Assembly (NCBI RefSeq): GCF_024699925.1
Contig: NZ_JAJOMX010000001.1
Coordinates: 4,254,001 to 4,318,000, forward strand
Length of the DNA stretch: 64,000 nucleotides
Source of the DNA: Mesorhizobium sp. J428
GTDB taxonomy: Bacteria; Pseudomonadota; Alphaproteobacteria; Rhizobiales; Rhizobiaceae
Direction of reading: 5' to 3'
The notes beneath the pieces are model-generated. The model did no database searches, had not been told where the DNA came from, and saw only the letters and a list, made by a program, of their open reading frames with translations. Made by a program: the position numbers and the translations under genes. This document shows positions 1 through 8,965 of the stretch, piece by piece (the first letter of the stretch is position 1; each line of letters opens with the position of its first letter).

Positions 1-1396
1 TTGCGTTGCGGCCGGACGCTTTGGCTCTGTACATCGCGATGTCGGCGCGCTTCAGCACCTCGTCGACGCGCGGCTCGTGGCCGTCGAAGACGACGATGCC
101 GACGCTTGCGGAGGCGTGATGCTCGACCGCGCCGATCAGGTGCGGCCGCGCGAGTTCGCGCAGCACGGCCTGGGCGGTGCGGTTGGCGCGCGCGGAGGCA
201 TCCGCGTCGGTCGCGCCCGCATCCTCGATGCAGACGACGAATTCGTCGCCACCGATGCGGGCCACGAGATCGCCCGGCTCGACACAGGCCGAGAGCCTGC
301 CTGCGACCTGCACGAGATAGGCGTCGCCGATGTCGTGGCCCTCGCTGTCGTTGAGCGTCTTGAAGTTGTCGAGGTCGATGAAGAGCAGCGCGCCGCGTCG
401 CGCCACATGGCGCGTCCGCTCCAGCGTCTCGCCGAGCCTATCGAGCAGGGCACGGCGGTTCGGCAGGTGCGTGAGCGGGTCGAAATAGGCGAGTTCCTTG
501 ATCTCGAGTTCCTGCCGTTTGCGCAGTGAAATGTCCGAGGCGTAACCGTGCCAGACGATGGCGCCGCCAACCCTTTCGGGCGCCGCCGAGGCACGCAGCC
601 ATTTCTCGACGCCGTCGGGCGTGCGGATGCGGAACTCGTGGTCCCAGTATTTGAACGCCCGGTGGCATTCCCTGAGCGAATGATAGTAGGCGTCGAGGTC
701 TTCGGGAACGATGAGCCTGGTGAACGTCTCGGGGTCCTGCGCCTGGGGGGCGTTGGGGATGCCGGTCAGCCTGTGGAAGCCTTCGCTGTAGTACAGGACG
801 CGGAACGAGCCGTCCGCCTCTCTGCTATACTGGAACAGGCCGCCGGGGATCTGCGTGATCAGCTTCTTGTAGTGTTCCTCAAGCTTGAGGCGCTTAATCG
901 TCTCGGTGATCTCGCGAACCGATCCCTCGTAGAACAGGGGCTTGCCGGTTCGGTTGTGGCGCACGATTCGGGCCGATTCCGAGATCCAGATGCGCTCGCG
1001 CGTCTTGTGCCGGTAAATCTCGGAGACGAAGTCCTCGACATGGCCCTGCGAGTGCAGGATACGGCGGAATTCGTCGCGGCGGCCAGGTTCGACATACCAT
1101 TCTCCACCGATGTCGTGGACGCTGGCCAGCATCTCGGCCTCGCTCGAATAGCCGTTGAGCTTCACCAGTGCCTTGTTGGCGGAGAGCTGTCGGCCGTCGA
1201 TCGACGAACGATAGATGCCCTCGGAAAGGTGCTCGATGAGGTCGCGGCTGTTCTGGTGTTCGTAGGAGGCCTCGATCCAGCGGCGGCGGTAGGAGAGGGT
1301 GGTCGAGACGAGAACGCCAATGACCAGCGGGATGGACATGACTAGCAAGCCTGTCCCCGCTCCCAGCCAGAAAAGGTTCGCCAACGCGTCCAGCAT
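1..1396 (-). CDS. Membrane-anchored PAS-PAS-GGDEF diguanylate cyclase, 3' end cut by window edge
   Basis: Predicted to make the second messenger cyclic di-GMP from two GTP at the inner membrane. Translation from the ATG at 1396 gives 465 codons before the window ends. There is one N-terminal membrane segment (about residues 5-35), two PAS-like sensor regions (about 45-175 and 185-300), then a GGDEF domain with the intact GGDEF signature at 239-253 and a conserved FIDLDNFK stretch upstream. The product-inhibition site normally reads RxxD five residues before GGDEF. Here it reads EPGD, so the arginine is missing and feedback inhibition may be weak. The part beyond the left edge may carry an EAL phosphodiesterase domain, which would change the net activity. 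Start chosen because the membrane helix begins right after it. Confidence 0.85.
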   Translation of the reverse strand, partial: MLDALANLFWLGAGTGLLVMSIPLVIGVLVSTTLSYRRRWIEASYEHQNSRDLIEHLSEGIYRSSIDGRQLSANKALVKLNGYSSEAEMLASVHDIGGEWYVEPGRRDEFRRILHSQGHVEDFVSEIYRHKTRERIWISESARIVRHNRTGKPLFYEGSVREITETIKRLKLEEHYKKLITQIPGGLFQYSREADGSFRVLYYSEGFHRLTGIPNAPQAQDPETFTRLIVPEDLDAYYHSLRECHRAFKYWDHEFRIRTPDGVEKWLRASAAPERVGGAIVWHGYASDISLRKRQELEIKELAYFDPLTHLPNRRALLDRLGETLERTRHVARRGALLFIDLDNFKTLNDSEGHDIGDAYLVQVAGRLSACVEPGDLVARIGGDEFVVCIEDAGATDADASARANRTAQAVLRELARPHLIGAVEHHASASVGIVVFDGHEPRVDEVLKRADIAMYRAKASGRNA

Positions 1397-1649
1397 CGCC
1401 CCTGAGGATTATCCGAGTAGGGAGAGCTTACGTCAGGGCATTTCCCAAAGCTCTAACTGACGTGAAAAACAGCAGGCACGGTTAATGCGGAATTTATATG
1501 CAGGCAAACAATGTGCATATGCCGCCAGGTCGAGGAGTGCAGCGCTTTCCACTTAGGGACTACCGCTGAAATAGCACGGCCGAATTCCCGCGATCTGTCC
1601 TTTTCATAGGATTTTACCCGGGAATTCGCGATGCTGGGCGATCAGGCCG

Positions 1650-2111
1650 TCAGGACCAGCGGCCGAGCGCTTCCTCGTCCGATTCCTTGGCGTCGACCCA
1701 CCCGCCCTCGGTGCCGTCGGCGAGATGTTCCTTCTTCCAGAAGGGCGCGCGCGACTTGAGGAAATCCATCAGGAAGGAGGCGGCGTCGAAGGCGGCCTGG
1801 CGGTGGGCGGAGGCGGCGACCACCAGAACGATGTTCCCGCCCGGCGCGATGCGGCCGACGCGATGGATCGCCGCGAGCGCGGTCACCGGCCACCGCGCGG
1901 CGGCCTCCTCGGCGATCCGCCGGATTTCCGCCTCGGCCATGCCGGGATAGTGTTCGAGTTCGAGCGCGGCGAGCGCCCCGTCCTCGCTGCGGCAGAGTCC
2001 GCTGAAGGTGACGACGGCGCCCGAGTCGCCCAGGCCGGCCAACAGCGCCGAGACCTCGGCGGAGAGATCGAAATCCTCCTTCTGGATCCTGATCTCGATT
2101 CGGGCCGCCAT
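1650..2111 (-). CDS. moaE: Molybdopterin synthase catalytic subunit MoaE
   Basis: Large subunit of molybdopterin synthase, which transfers sulfur from the MoaD thiocarboxylate onto precursor Z (cPMP) to form the dithiolene of molybdopterin in the cytosol. The 153-residue protein has normal family length. The conserved K119, S120-R121 and FWKKE (K126/K127) segment matches the catalytic lysine region of E. coli MoaE. It starts 2 bases after the moaD stop, so the two subunits are co-translated. It is the last gene of the SDR-uvrC-pgsA-moaD-moaE run. Confidence 0.95.
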   Translation of the reverse strand: MAARIEIRIQKEDFDLSAEVSALLAGLGDSGAVVTFSGLCRSEDGALAALELEHYPGMAEAEIRRIAEEAAARWPVTALAAIHRVGRIAPGGNIVLVVAASAHRQAAFDAASFLMDFLKSRAPFWKKEHLADGTEGGWVDAKESDEEALGRWS

Positions 2112-2113
2112 GG

Positions 2114-2380
2114 CTAGCCGCCGGTCATCGGGGGGAACAGGGCAACCTCGCGCGCGCCGGCGACCGGCTCGTCGTGGCGCGAATGCTCCTGGTTGATCGC
2201 GACGCGGATCGCTTCAGGATGGCGCAATGCCTCCTCATAGCCTTCGCCGCGTTCGCGCAGCCACAGGAGAAGGTCGCGCACCGTCTTTACCTCGGCGGGA
2301 AGCTCGACCTCTTCTTCCGGAAGGCCGATACGTTCTCTGACCCAGGCGAAGTAGATGAGCTTCACGGCTGCCTCACTCAT
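2114..2380 (-). CDS. moaD: Molybdopterin synthase sulfur carrier subunit MoaD
   Basis: Small ubiquitin-fold sulfur carrier of molybdopterin synthase. The 88-residue protein ends in the Gly-Gly tail (PPMTGG) that MoeB adenylates and that then carries the thiocarboxylate used by MoaE. The ATG overlaps the last codons of the reading frame-corrected pgsA by 8 bases, and moaE follows 2 bases after its stop. This indicates translational coupling across pgsA-moaD-moaE. The molybdopterin oxidoreductase at 9898 is a possible user of the cofactor. Confidence 0.95.
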   Translation of the reverse strand: MSEAAVKLIYFAWVRERIGLPEEEVELPAEVKTVRDLLLWLRERGEGYEEALRHPEAIRVAINQEHSRHDEPVAGAREVALFPPMTGG

Positions 2381-2964
2381 CCACCACGTGCTTCAGCCCG
2401 GCGCGGAAATAGTCGTAACCGGTGTAAAGCGTCACGATCGCCGACACCCAGAGAAGGGTGATGCCGACCTGCGTCGTGTAGGGGAAGATCTTGTCGCCTG
2501 CGGGACCGGCCAGCAGGAAGGCGATGGCCACCATCTGGATAGCCGTCTTCCACTTGGCGAGCCGGGTGACGGGCAGGCTGACCTTCAGTTCGGCGAGATA
2601 TTCGCGCAGGCCCGAGACCAGGATCTCGCGGCACAGGATGACGATGGCCGCCCACAGCGACCAGCCGTGGATTGTCTCGACGGGATCGGCGGCAAGCAGC
2701 ATGAGGCACGTGGAGACCAGGAGCTTGTCGGCGATCGGGTCGAGCATGCGGCCGATGTTCGACGTCTGTTTCCAGATGCGCGCGAGATAGCCGTCGAGAT
2801 AGTCGGTGACGCTCGCCAGCACGAAGAGGAACAGGGCCAACCAGCGAGCGAAGTCGCTCGATCTCGAGTCGTCCCTCCAGATAGAAGCAGACGACGATCA
2901 GCGGCACCGCGAGGATGCGCCCGTAAGTCAGCAGATTCGGAATATTGTACGCCTTGCTAGCCAT
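2373..2964 (-). CDS. pgsA: CDP-diacylglycerol-glycerol-3-phosphate 3-phosphatidyltransferase PgsA, apparent frameshift
   Basis: Inner-membrane enzyme joining CDP-diacylglycerol and glycerol-3-phosphate to give phosphatidylglycerophosphate, the committed step to phosphatidylglycerol and cardiolipin. The N-terminus (MASKAYNIPNLLTYGRIL) is in one frame and the rest in another. The second part has the full CDP-alcohol phosphotransferase signature D-x2-DG-x2-AR-x8-G-x3-D-x3-D (DYLDGYLAR ... GRMLDPIAD). Removing one T near 2862 restores a continuous protein of about 196 residues across GRLESSDFARW. Since pgsA is normally essential, a sequencing error is likelier than a real mutation. It lies 142 bases downstream of uvrC and overlaps moaD. 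Confidence 0.9.
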
Positions 2965-3106
2965 CCGCCGTCTTTTCGCTTCTCATCTCTGACTGTCAAC
3001 AGATGCGGCCTCTTCCGGTCAACCGCAAGGGCCGGTTCCGCCGGCGCGCCGAACTATCGGTTGCGCCAGAGCCGATTCGCCCCTCCCGGCTCACTAATGG
3101 GATGAA

Positions 3107-5150
3107 TCAGCCATTGTCGTGGAAGTGGTCGTAAATCTGTTTCGCGAGCGATTCCGACACACCCTCGACCGCCCTCAGATCGGCAAGTGCCGCGCGGCTT
3201 ACGGCCTTGGCGGTGCCGAAGTGATGCAGCAGCGCGCGCTTGCGCGTTGGGCCGATGCCGGCGATCTCGTCGAGCGGGTTGCGCGTCATCTCCTTCTTGC
3301 GGCGCGCGCGGTGCGAGCCGATCGCAAAGCGATGCGCCTCGTCGCGCAGCCGCTGGATGAAGTAAAGCATCGGATCGCGCGGCGGCAGCATGAACGGGTC
3401 TCGTCCCCTGGCGAAGAAGCGCTCGCGCCCGGCGTCGCGATCAACGCCCTTGGCGACGCCCACCGCCGCCACTTTGTCGGAAATGCCGAGTTCGTCGAGG
3501 ATCGCACGCACCGCCGACATCTGGCCCTGGCCACCGTCGATCAGGATCAGGTCCGGCCATGCAGGCATGGCATCGTCGTGCTCGGTCGGCGGCGTAGGTT
3601 CCTCGCCATGCTCTTTCACCAGCCGCGAGAAGCGCCGCTCCATCACCTCACGCATCATGCCGAAATCGTCGCCGGGCGTGATCGTCTCTGAGCGGATGTT
3701 GAACTTGCGGTACTGGTTCTTTGCGAAGCCCTCCGGCCCGGCGACGATCATCGCACCGACCGCATTGGTGCCCATGATGTGCGAGTTGTCGTAGACCTCT
3801 ATGCGCCGCGGCGTATTGGCGAGGCCGAAGGTCTTGGCGAGGCCTTCGCAGCAGTGCGGCCTGGGTAGAGGTCTCGGCCAGCCGGCGGCCGAGCGCCTCG
3901 CGGGCGTTCTGGATGGCATGCGCCACAAGGTCCTTCTTCTCGCCGCGCGACGGCACGGAGATCGTCACCTTGCGGCCGGCCCGCGTGGCAAGCGCCTCGG
4001 CCAGGAGGTCCTGGTCCTCGACCGCGTGCGAGAGCAGAATCAGGCGCGGGCAGGGCTTGTCGTCGTAGAACTGTGCCAGGAACGCCCCCAGCACCTCGGC
4101 CGGCTCAAGCGCCGGATCGGCCTTGGGAAAATAGGCGCGGTTGCCCCAATTCTGGCCGGTGCGGAAGAAGAACACCTCGATGCAGCTCTGGCCGCCGTCC
4201 TGGTGAATGGCGAAGACGTCGGCCTCCTCGACAGATTGCGGGTTGATGCCCTGGTGTGACTGGACGTGCGAGAGAGCGGCGAGGCGGTCGCGGTAGATCG
4301 CGGCACGCTCGAAGTCGAGCTGCGCGGAGGCGTCCTGCATGGCGGCCGAGATTTCGCCCTTCACCTTCTGGCTGCGGCCGGAGAGGAAATCCGTCGCTTC
4401 CGAGACCAGCTCGGCATAGCCTTCGGCGGAGATTTCGCCGGTGCACGGACCGGAGCAGCGCTTGATCTGGTAGAGCAGGCACGGGCGCGTGCGGGTCTCA
4501 AACATGGAATCGGTGCAGCTTCTGAGCAGGAAGGCGCGCTGCAGCGCGTTGATGGTGCGGCCGACCGCTCCAGCAGAGGCGAAGGGGCCGAAATAGTCGC
4601 CCTTGCGCGAGCGCGCGCCGCGATGCTTGAAGATGCCCGGTGCCAGCCCGTCATTGGTGATCAGGATGTAGGGGAACGACTTGTCGTCCCGCATCAACAC
4701 ATTGAAGCGCGGCCGCAACCGCTTGATCAGATCCGCTTCGAGCAGAAGCGCTTCGATCTCGGTGCGGGTGACGACGAACTCCATCGACGCCGTCTCGCGC
4801 ACCATCCGGCCGATGCGGTTGGTGTGGAAGCGACCCTGCGCGTAGTTGGTGACGCGCTTCTTGAGGCTGCGCGCCTTGCCGACGTAGAGCACGTCGCCGG
4901 CCTCGTTCATCATTCGGTAGACTCCGGGCGAATTGGGCAGGCGCTTCACCAGCGCCTGGATCAACTCCGCGCCGGCGAGACCTTCCGTATCGCGGCCGCC
5001 GCGGTCCCACAGCGCCGCCATCTCCGGCGCGGCGACATCCTCGACGATGGCGGCATCGTCGTCCTCCTGCTCGTCAGCGGCGAACAGGGCGACCTCATCG
5101 TCCGCGTCGGGCGCGGTCGGGTCTTCGATCTGGGCTTTGCGGGGACTCAT
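3107..5150 (-). CDS. uvrC: UvrABC system excinuclease subunit UvrC, apparent frameshift
   Basis: Nuclease of nucleotide excision repair that makes the 3' and 5' incisions around a lesion loaded by UvrA/UvrB. From the ATG at 5150 (ATGA overlap with the upstream SDR stop, GAGGG just before it) the protein has an acidic extension (1-60), a GIY-YIG domain (GVY at 76-78, YVGKA at 89-93), a Cys-rich C-x6-C-x3-C region, a UVR segment, the RNase H-like C-terminal nuclease ([18 protein letters not shown]) and a helix-hairpin-helix tail ([17 protein letters not shown]). The frame changes at about 3845, where one extra T in CCTTCG interrupts the [11 protein letters not shown] stretch. Correcting it gives about 680 residues, normal for the family. 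Confidence 0.93.
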
Positions 5151-5911
5151 TCCCTCATGCCTGTCACATCCGGCGTTTCCCACGCAAGATGCTGACCGCC
5201 GTCGATGGCGATCATTTGGCCGGTTACTGACATCGTCTCGAACAGGTAGCGCACCGTTGCGCCGAATTCGGGCAGCCTAGGCCCACGCTCGAGCAGCAGG
5301 CCGGCGATCTGCCGTTCGAAATCGCCGGGCTGCTGGCGGATGTTTGGCAGCGTCGGGCCCGGGCCGATGGCGTTGACGCGAATGCGTGGGGCGAGCGCCT
5401 GCGCCATGGTGCGCGTCGCGTCCCACAGCGCCGACTTCGACAGCGTATAGGAGAAGAACTGCGGATTCGGTCGCCAGACGCGTTCGTCGATGATGTTGAC
5501 CACCAGCCCGGCCGTGTCGGGCGGCAGCGACTCAGCGAACCGTCGCGCCAGAAGCACCGGAGCCTTCACGTGCACGGCGAAATGCGCGTCCCACAGCTCC
5601 CAGCCGAAATTGCCGATCTCGTCGGGCTCGAAGATGGAGGCGCTGTTGACGAGGAGGCCCAGCGGGCCGACCTGCGCCGTGGCGCGGGCAACGAGGTCGT
5701 CGGCCTGGTCGGCCTTGGTGAGGTCGGCCGTGACCACGGCCGCCCTGCCGCCGTCACCAACAATATCAGCGGCGAGCGCCTCAGCCTCCGTGCGCGAGCG
5801 ATTGCAGTGGATTGCCACGGCGAAGCCGTTCCTCGCCAGATCGCGGACGATCGCAGCGCCGATCCTGCGCGCGCCTCCGGTGACCAGCGCGACTCTTGGT
5901 TGATGAATCAT
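5147..5911 (-). CDS. Short-chain dehydrogenase/reductase, FolM/pteridine reductase-like
   Basis: Cytosolic NAD(P)-dependent oxidoreductase of 254 residues with the classical SDR elements: TGGARRIG cofactor loop at the N-terminus, NSASIFEPD in the active-site strand and the catalytic YTLSKSA (Y-x3-K). The TGGARRIG loop and NSAS motif resemble pteridine reductase and dihydromonapterin reductase, so a pterin substrate is possible but not shown. Its stop overlaps the uvrC start (ATGA), so it is the first gene of the uvrC operon. Confidence 0.8.
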   Translation of the reverse strand: MIHQPRVALVTGGARRIGAAIVRDLARNGFAVAIHCNRSRTEAEALAADIVGDGGRAAVVTADLTKADQADDLVARATAQVGPLGLLVNSASIFEPDEIGNFGWELWDAHFAVHVKAPVLLARRFAESLPPDTAGLVVNIIDERVWRPNPQFFSYTLSKSALWDATRTMAQALAPRIRVNAIGPGPTLPNIRQQPGDFERQIAGLLLERGPRLPEFGATVRYLFETMSVTGQMIAIDGGQHLAWETPDVTGMRE

Positions 5912-6330
5912 GTAGGACGGTCCCCCGGGGCTACTTTTCGGAAATATATGGGGCGAAACGGAGGCCGCCAGTGCGGCCGCCGCCGGTTGCAGCCAATCCC
6001 TGACGCAGAAGGAGACAGCCGGATGGCGTTGCGTAAGCCGGCTCGATGATCTGGAAAATTAACCTAAAAATTTCAGTATCTTGCTAGGTGTTGTCCTAGC
6101 CGCGCGGCAGAGCGCATTCGGGGCCGGACGGCCTTCGGAATGACGCGTGTTGCCTTCGTGCAACGCCTTTTTCTCGCCGCACCGTCGCCCGCCAATGACC
6201 CGATTGGCGGTGCGGTCGCGCCGCATTTGGCTCCCATCTTCCGGCTCAGACCGAAGGGCGCTCCGTCTCCTCCCGATGGAACGTCGACCCTCGGCCAGCG
6301 TTTCGAGTTCCTGAGGCTAAGGAGACACCA
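5912..6330. other. Gene-free region between SDR gene and porin
   Basis: This 419-base stretch separates the divergent SDR gene and the porin and should hold both promoters. The AT-rich part around 6050-6085 is the likeliest promoter area. A perfect 6-bp hairpin (GCTAGG, 6-base loop, CCTAGC) lies at 6083-6100. A strong Shine-Dalgarno (AAGGAG) precedes the porin ATG. No convincing small gene was seen. Confidence 0.4.
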
Positions 6331-6993
6331 ATGAAAGCCAATCTCAAATTCGCCCGCCCGCTCGCCGCGGCAGCGGCTCTCGCCATCCTCGCATCGGCTC
6401 CGGCTTTCGCCGCCGACGCGATCATGGAGCAGGCTCCCGAGCCGGCGCCGGTCGACATCGTCCCGTCGGCTTCGACGGGTTGGGCCGGCCCCTACGCCGG
6501 TGTGCAGGCCGGTTACACCTTCGGCCGCGCCGACCTTCCGGGTGTGGGCCGTCATGACCATGACGGCTTCAACGGTGGCGCGTTCGCCGGTATACAGGGC
6601 CAGAACGGCAGCATCGTCTATGGCGTCGAGGGTGACGTCGGTTACAGCGGAGCCAAGGGCTCGAACGCCGGCATCGAAACCAAGTCCGGGGTAGAGGGCT
6701 CGCTGCGCGCCCGTCTCGGCTATGCCGTCAACGACCGTGTGCTGCTCTATGGCACCGGCGGCGGTGCTGCTGAAAACCTGAAGGCCAGCGACGCTTTCGG
6801 CTCCGACCGCAAGACGATGCTCGGCTATACGGTCGGCGCGGGTGCCGACGTGAAGGTCACCGAGCAGGTGTTCGTCCGTGGCGAGTATCGCTTCACGGAC
6901 TACGGCAAGGAGACGTTCAATCTCGGTGGCGCCGCACAGGAGATCGATACCCACTCCAATAAGGTTCAGCTCGGTCTCGGCGTGAAGTTCTGA
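6331..6993 (+). CDS. Outer membrane beta-barrel porin, Omp25/Omp31 family
   Basis: Outer membrane protein of 220 residues. It has a signal peptide ending AFA-A (residues 1-27), then a region with the alternating aromatic/glycine pattern of an 8-strand barrel (WAGPYAGVQAGYTFGRA, YGVEGDVGYSG, LRARLGYAVNDRVLLYGTGG, VFVRGEYRFTDYG). It ends with Phe, the usual barrel-assembly signal. This family is abundant in Brucella, Bartonella and rhizobia and stabilises the envelope. It is transcribed alone: strong RBS AAGGAG upstream and a rho-independent terminator just after the stop. Confidence 0.92.
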   Translation: MKANLKFARPLAAAAALAILASAPAFAADAIMEQAPEPAPVDIVPSASTGWAGPYAGVQAGYTFGRADLPGVGRHDHDGFNGGAFAGIQGQNGSIVYGVEGDVGYSGAKGSNAGIETKSGVEGSLRARLGYAVNDRVLLYGTGGGAAENLKASDAFGSDRKTMLGYTVGAGADVKVTEQVFVRGEYRFTDYGKETFNLGGAAQEIDTHSNKVQLGLGVKF

Positions 6994-7018
6994 GACCAGC
7001 GCGTAGCCGCGTAACAGC

Positions 7019-7054
7019 AAAGGCCGGGGAGGCGACTCCCCGGCCTTTCTGTTT
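7019..7054 (+). terminator. Rho-independent terminator of the porin gene
   Basis: A perfect 13-bp stem (7019-7031 pairing with 7036-7048, AAAGGCCGGGGAG with its complement) closes on a GCGA loop and runs into T-rich sequence (TTTCTGTTT). It begins 26 bases after the porin stop. It is AT-flanked on both sides, so it may also serve the convergent GST gene. Confidence 0.92.
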
Positions 7055-7071
7055 GATATATAGGGCCACTG

Positions 7072-7668
7072 CTAGCTCGGGATGTAGGCTGCGAGTTCGG
7101 GAAACTTTTCGTCGAACTTCTTCGCCCAGCGGACCAGCTTCGAGCGGCCTTTTTCCCACTGGCCGGCGAAACGCAGCGCGAGGTAGCCGATGAGGGCGCG
7201 CAGCGCGATGTGGCCAGCGGTGATCTTGGCCGGGATTTTCGGCGTGTTCGCGACCAGATGATCGAGCGAGCGCTCGACCTTCGACCACTGCCGTTCGAGC
7301 CAGGGCTGGTGAATCCTCTCTTCCGGGCGGAAGCGGCGCTCATAGACATGGGCGAGCAGGCAGTCGGCGATGCCGTCGGCGAGCGCTTCGAGCCGCTCGG
7401 CTTCCAGCCGTTTCGCGGCGTTGCGCGGAAACAGCGTATTGCCGGAGAGCCGGTTGAGGTATTGCGTGATGACACGGCTGTCGAACACTGCCTCGCCATC
7501 GTCGGTGATGAGCACCGGGATCTTGCCGAGCGGATTGGCGTCGATGAGCAGAGCCGGATCGGCATTCGTGTCGACCGTCACCGCCTCGCAGACGATGCCC
7601 GCATAAGCGGCCGCCATCCGGACCTTGGCGCTGTAGGGAGAGGCGGAGGAGTAGAGGATGCGCGGCAT
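7072..7668 (-). CDS. Glutathione S-transferase family protein
   Basis: Cytosolic GST-fold protein of 198 residues. The thioredoxin-like N-terminal domain starts PRILYSSASPYSAKVRMAA with the Ser-rich catalytic loop, and has the cis-Pro segment GKIPVL followed by the glutathione-binding FDSRVITQYL (E/D-S motif). A helical C-terminal domain follows. The ATG at 7668 is chosen because the beta strand begins there; upstream in-frame sequence is Arg/Pro-rich and not protein-like. Substrate unknown. Confidence 0.88.
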   Translation of the reverse strand: MPRILYSSASPYSAKVRMAAAYAGIVCEAVTVDTNADPALLIDANPLGKIPVLITDDGEAVFDSRVITQYLNRLSGNTLFPRNAAKRLEAERLEALADGIADCLLAHVYERRFRPEERIHQPWLERQWSKVERSLDHLVANTPKIPAKITAGHIALRALIGYLALRFAGQWEKGRSKLVRWAKKFDEKFPELAAYIPS

Positions 7669-7747
7669 CTGTGTTCCCGGGTGAGGTTGAGGGCGGCGCG
7701 ACACTATCCAGCCCCGGGCCGTCGCGGAAGCCCCGCCGCGCGCTGGT

Positions 7748-8476
7748 TCAGCCACCCCGGACAGGTGGCATCACGGCCTTGTCGAGACGGCAGTGGCGGC
7801 GGTCGATCTCGGGGCAGGCGCGGAACTCAAGGCCCTTGGTAAAGCAGATCCGGACCTCGCGCAGGTAGCGCCGATCGCAGGTGACGGCGACGCCGTCCGG
7901 CTTCAAACGGTCGTTGGCGGACAGGAACGACGCCTCGACCTCGTCGGGTCGGATGGTGCGGTAGGCGGAGAGCCGCTCGAACTCCTTCGGGATCTCAATC
8001 CGCGCGCGGGCAGCGCGCACGACGTCGAAATAGTCGCGCTGCGACAGGCCGGCGCAGGAGCCGTGCTTTCGCCACTGGTGACGGATCAGTCCGGCGGACG
8101 GCATCAGCGGCAGCATGCCGGAGACGATGCCGGGGGCGACGTCGCTCTCGCCCACCGGGCAGTCGGCCGGGTATCCGCGCTCGAACTGCGGCCACAGACC
8201 GTGGACAACGAAAGCATAGGGCCGGCCCGACGCACATTGCTGGCGGTTGGCGTCCGCGCCCTCTGCCTCGCAATAGCTCGGTGACCACGACAGCGACAGG
8301 ACGTAGAAATCGAAGCCTTTTCCGGATTTTACGGGCGTCTGCGGATTCGATGCCGGAGCTGTCGGTGCAGGGCGGGCAATTGGCGTGTTCGGGGCGCTCG
8401 TAGGTTCTTCGCTGCAGGCAGCGAGAAGCACCGACAGGAGCAGGGCGGGAAGACCCGTCCGGCGAAGCGGAAGCAG
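7748..8476 (-). CDS. RNase T2 family ribonuclease, predicted lipoprotein
   Basis: Endoribonuclease of the T2 family, which cleaves RNA through 2',3'-cyclic phosphates outside the cytosol. Both active-site blocks are present: CAS1 (FVVHGLWPQ) and CAS2 (HQWRKHGSC). A CTG start at 8476, eight bases after a GAGG ribosome binding site, gives a lipoprotein signal with lipobox LAAC (Cys21) and a Pro/Ala/Thr linker. A GTG at 8431 is the only common start but leaves just five residues before the Cys, too short for export. Begins 5 bases after the stop of the upstream secreted protein, so likely co-transcribed. Confidence 0.85.
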   Translation of the reverse strand: MLPLRRTGLPALLLSVLLAACSEEPTSAPNTPIARPAPTAPASNPQTPVKSGKGFDFYVLSLSWSPSYCEAEGADANRQQCASGRPYAFVVHGLWPQFERGYPADCPVGESDVAPGIVSGMLPLMPSAGLIRHQWRKHGSCAGLSQRDYFDVVRAARARIEIPKEFERLSAYRTIRPDEVEASFLSANDRLKPDGVAVTCDRRYLREVRICFTKGLEFRACPEIDRRHCRLDKAVMPPVRGG

Positions 8477-8481
8477 GATCG

Positions 8482-8907
8482 TTACCTCAGCACCCGGCAG
8501 CGGCCGTTATAGACGTTCCAGCGATCGAAGCCCGAGACGCAGAATTCGACATTGTCGCCGATCGAAGCGAAGCCCATGCCTTCCTCGATGAGATACCAGA
8601 TCGAGCGGGACTTGCCGTCGGACAGCTCCACGGTGGCGCCACAGTAGCGCCGCCCGATCGGCCATTGTTCCGAAGTCTGATTGTAGCGGTGCTGGTGAAT
8701 GTCGTGGAACGCGACGATGCCGACATCGGGCAGGTTCGGCACATGCGTCACCTGATGCCGGAAGCGATGCGAGATCTTGCCGAGAAAACGCTGATCGGCG
8801 CACACACCCGGATCCGCGTAGTCGCGCACCATGTCCGCAGCCCTGGCCGTGCCGGATAGCGAGGCCAGTGCCACGACCATCGAGAGAAGCAATCCGAATC
8901 GCGCCAT
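8482..8907 (-). CDS. Small secreted Cys-containing protein of unknown function
   Basis: 141 residues with a clear signal peptide (MARFGLLLSMVVALASL, cleavage about ARA-A). The mature part has four cysteines (PGVCAD, RRYCGA, VEFCVS, NGRCRV) that could form disulfides in the periplasm. I do not recognise a domain. The RNase T2 lipoprotein follows within a few bases, so both exported products probably come from one transcript. Confidence 0.7.
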   Translation of the reverse strand: MARFGLLLSMVVALASLSGTARAADMVRDYADPGVCADQRFLGKISHRFRHQVTHVPNLPDVGIVAFHDIHQHRYNQTSEQWPIGRRYCGATVELSDGKSRSIWYLIEEGMGFASIGDNVEFCVSGFDRWNVYNGRCRVLR

Positions 8908-8965
8908 GGTACCCGCACTCCGCCTGTTTATCAGCGTCGGACACTCCTGCAACTTGCCTTCGCCG

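Noticed and set aside
1397..1649. Possible ncRNA or gene in the 253-base gap
   Set aside because: AT-richer stretch without a stable hairpin, terminator or coding frame.
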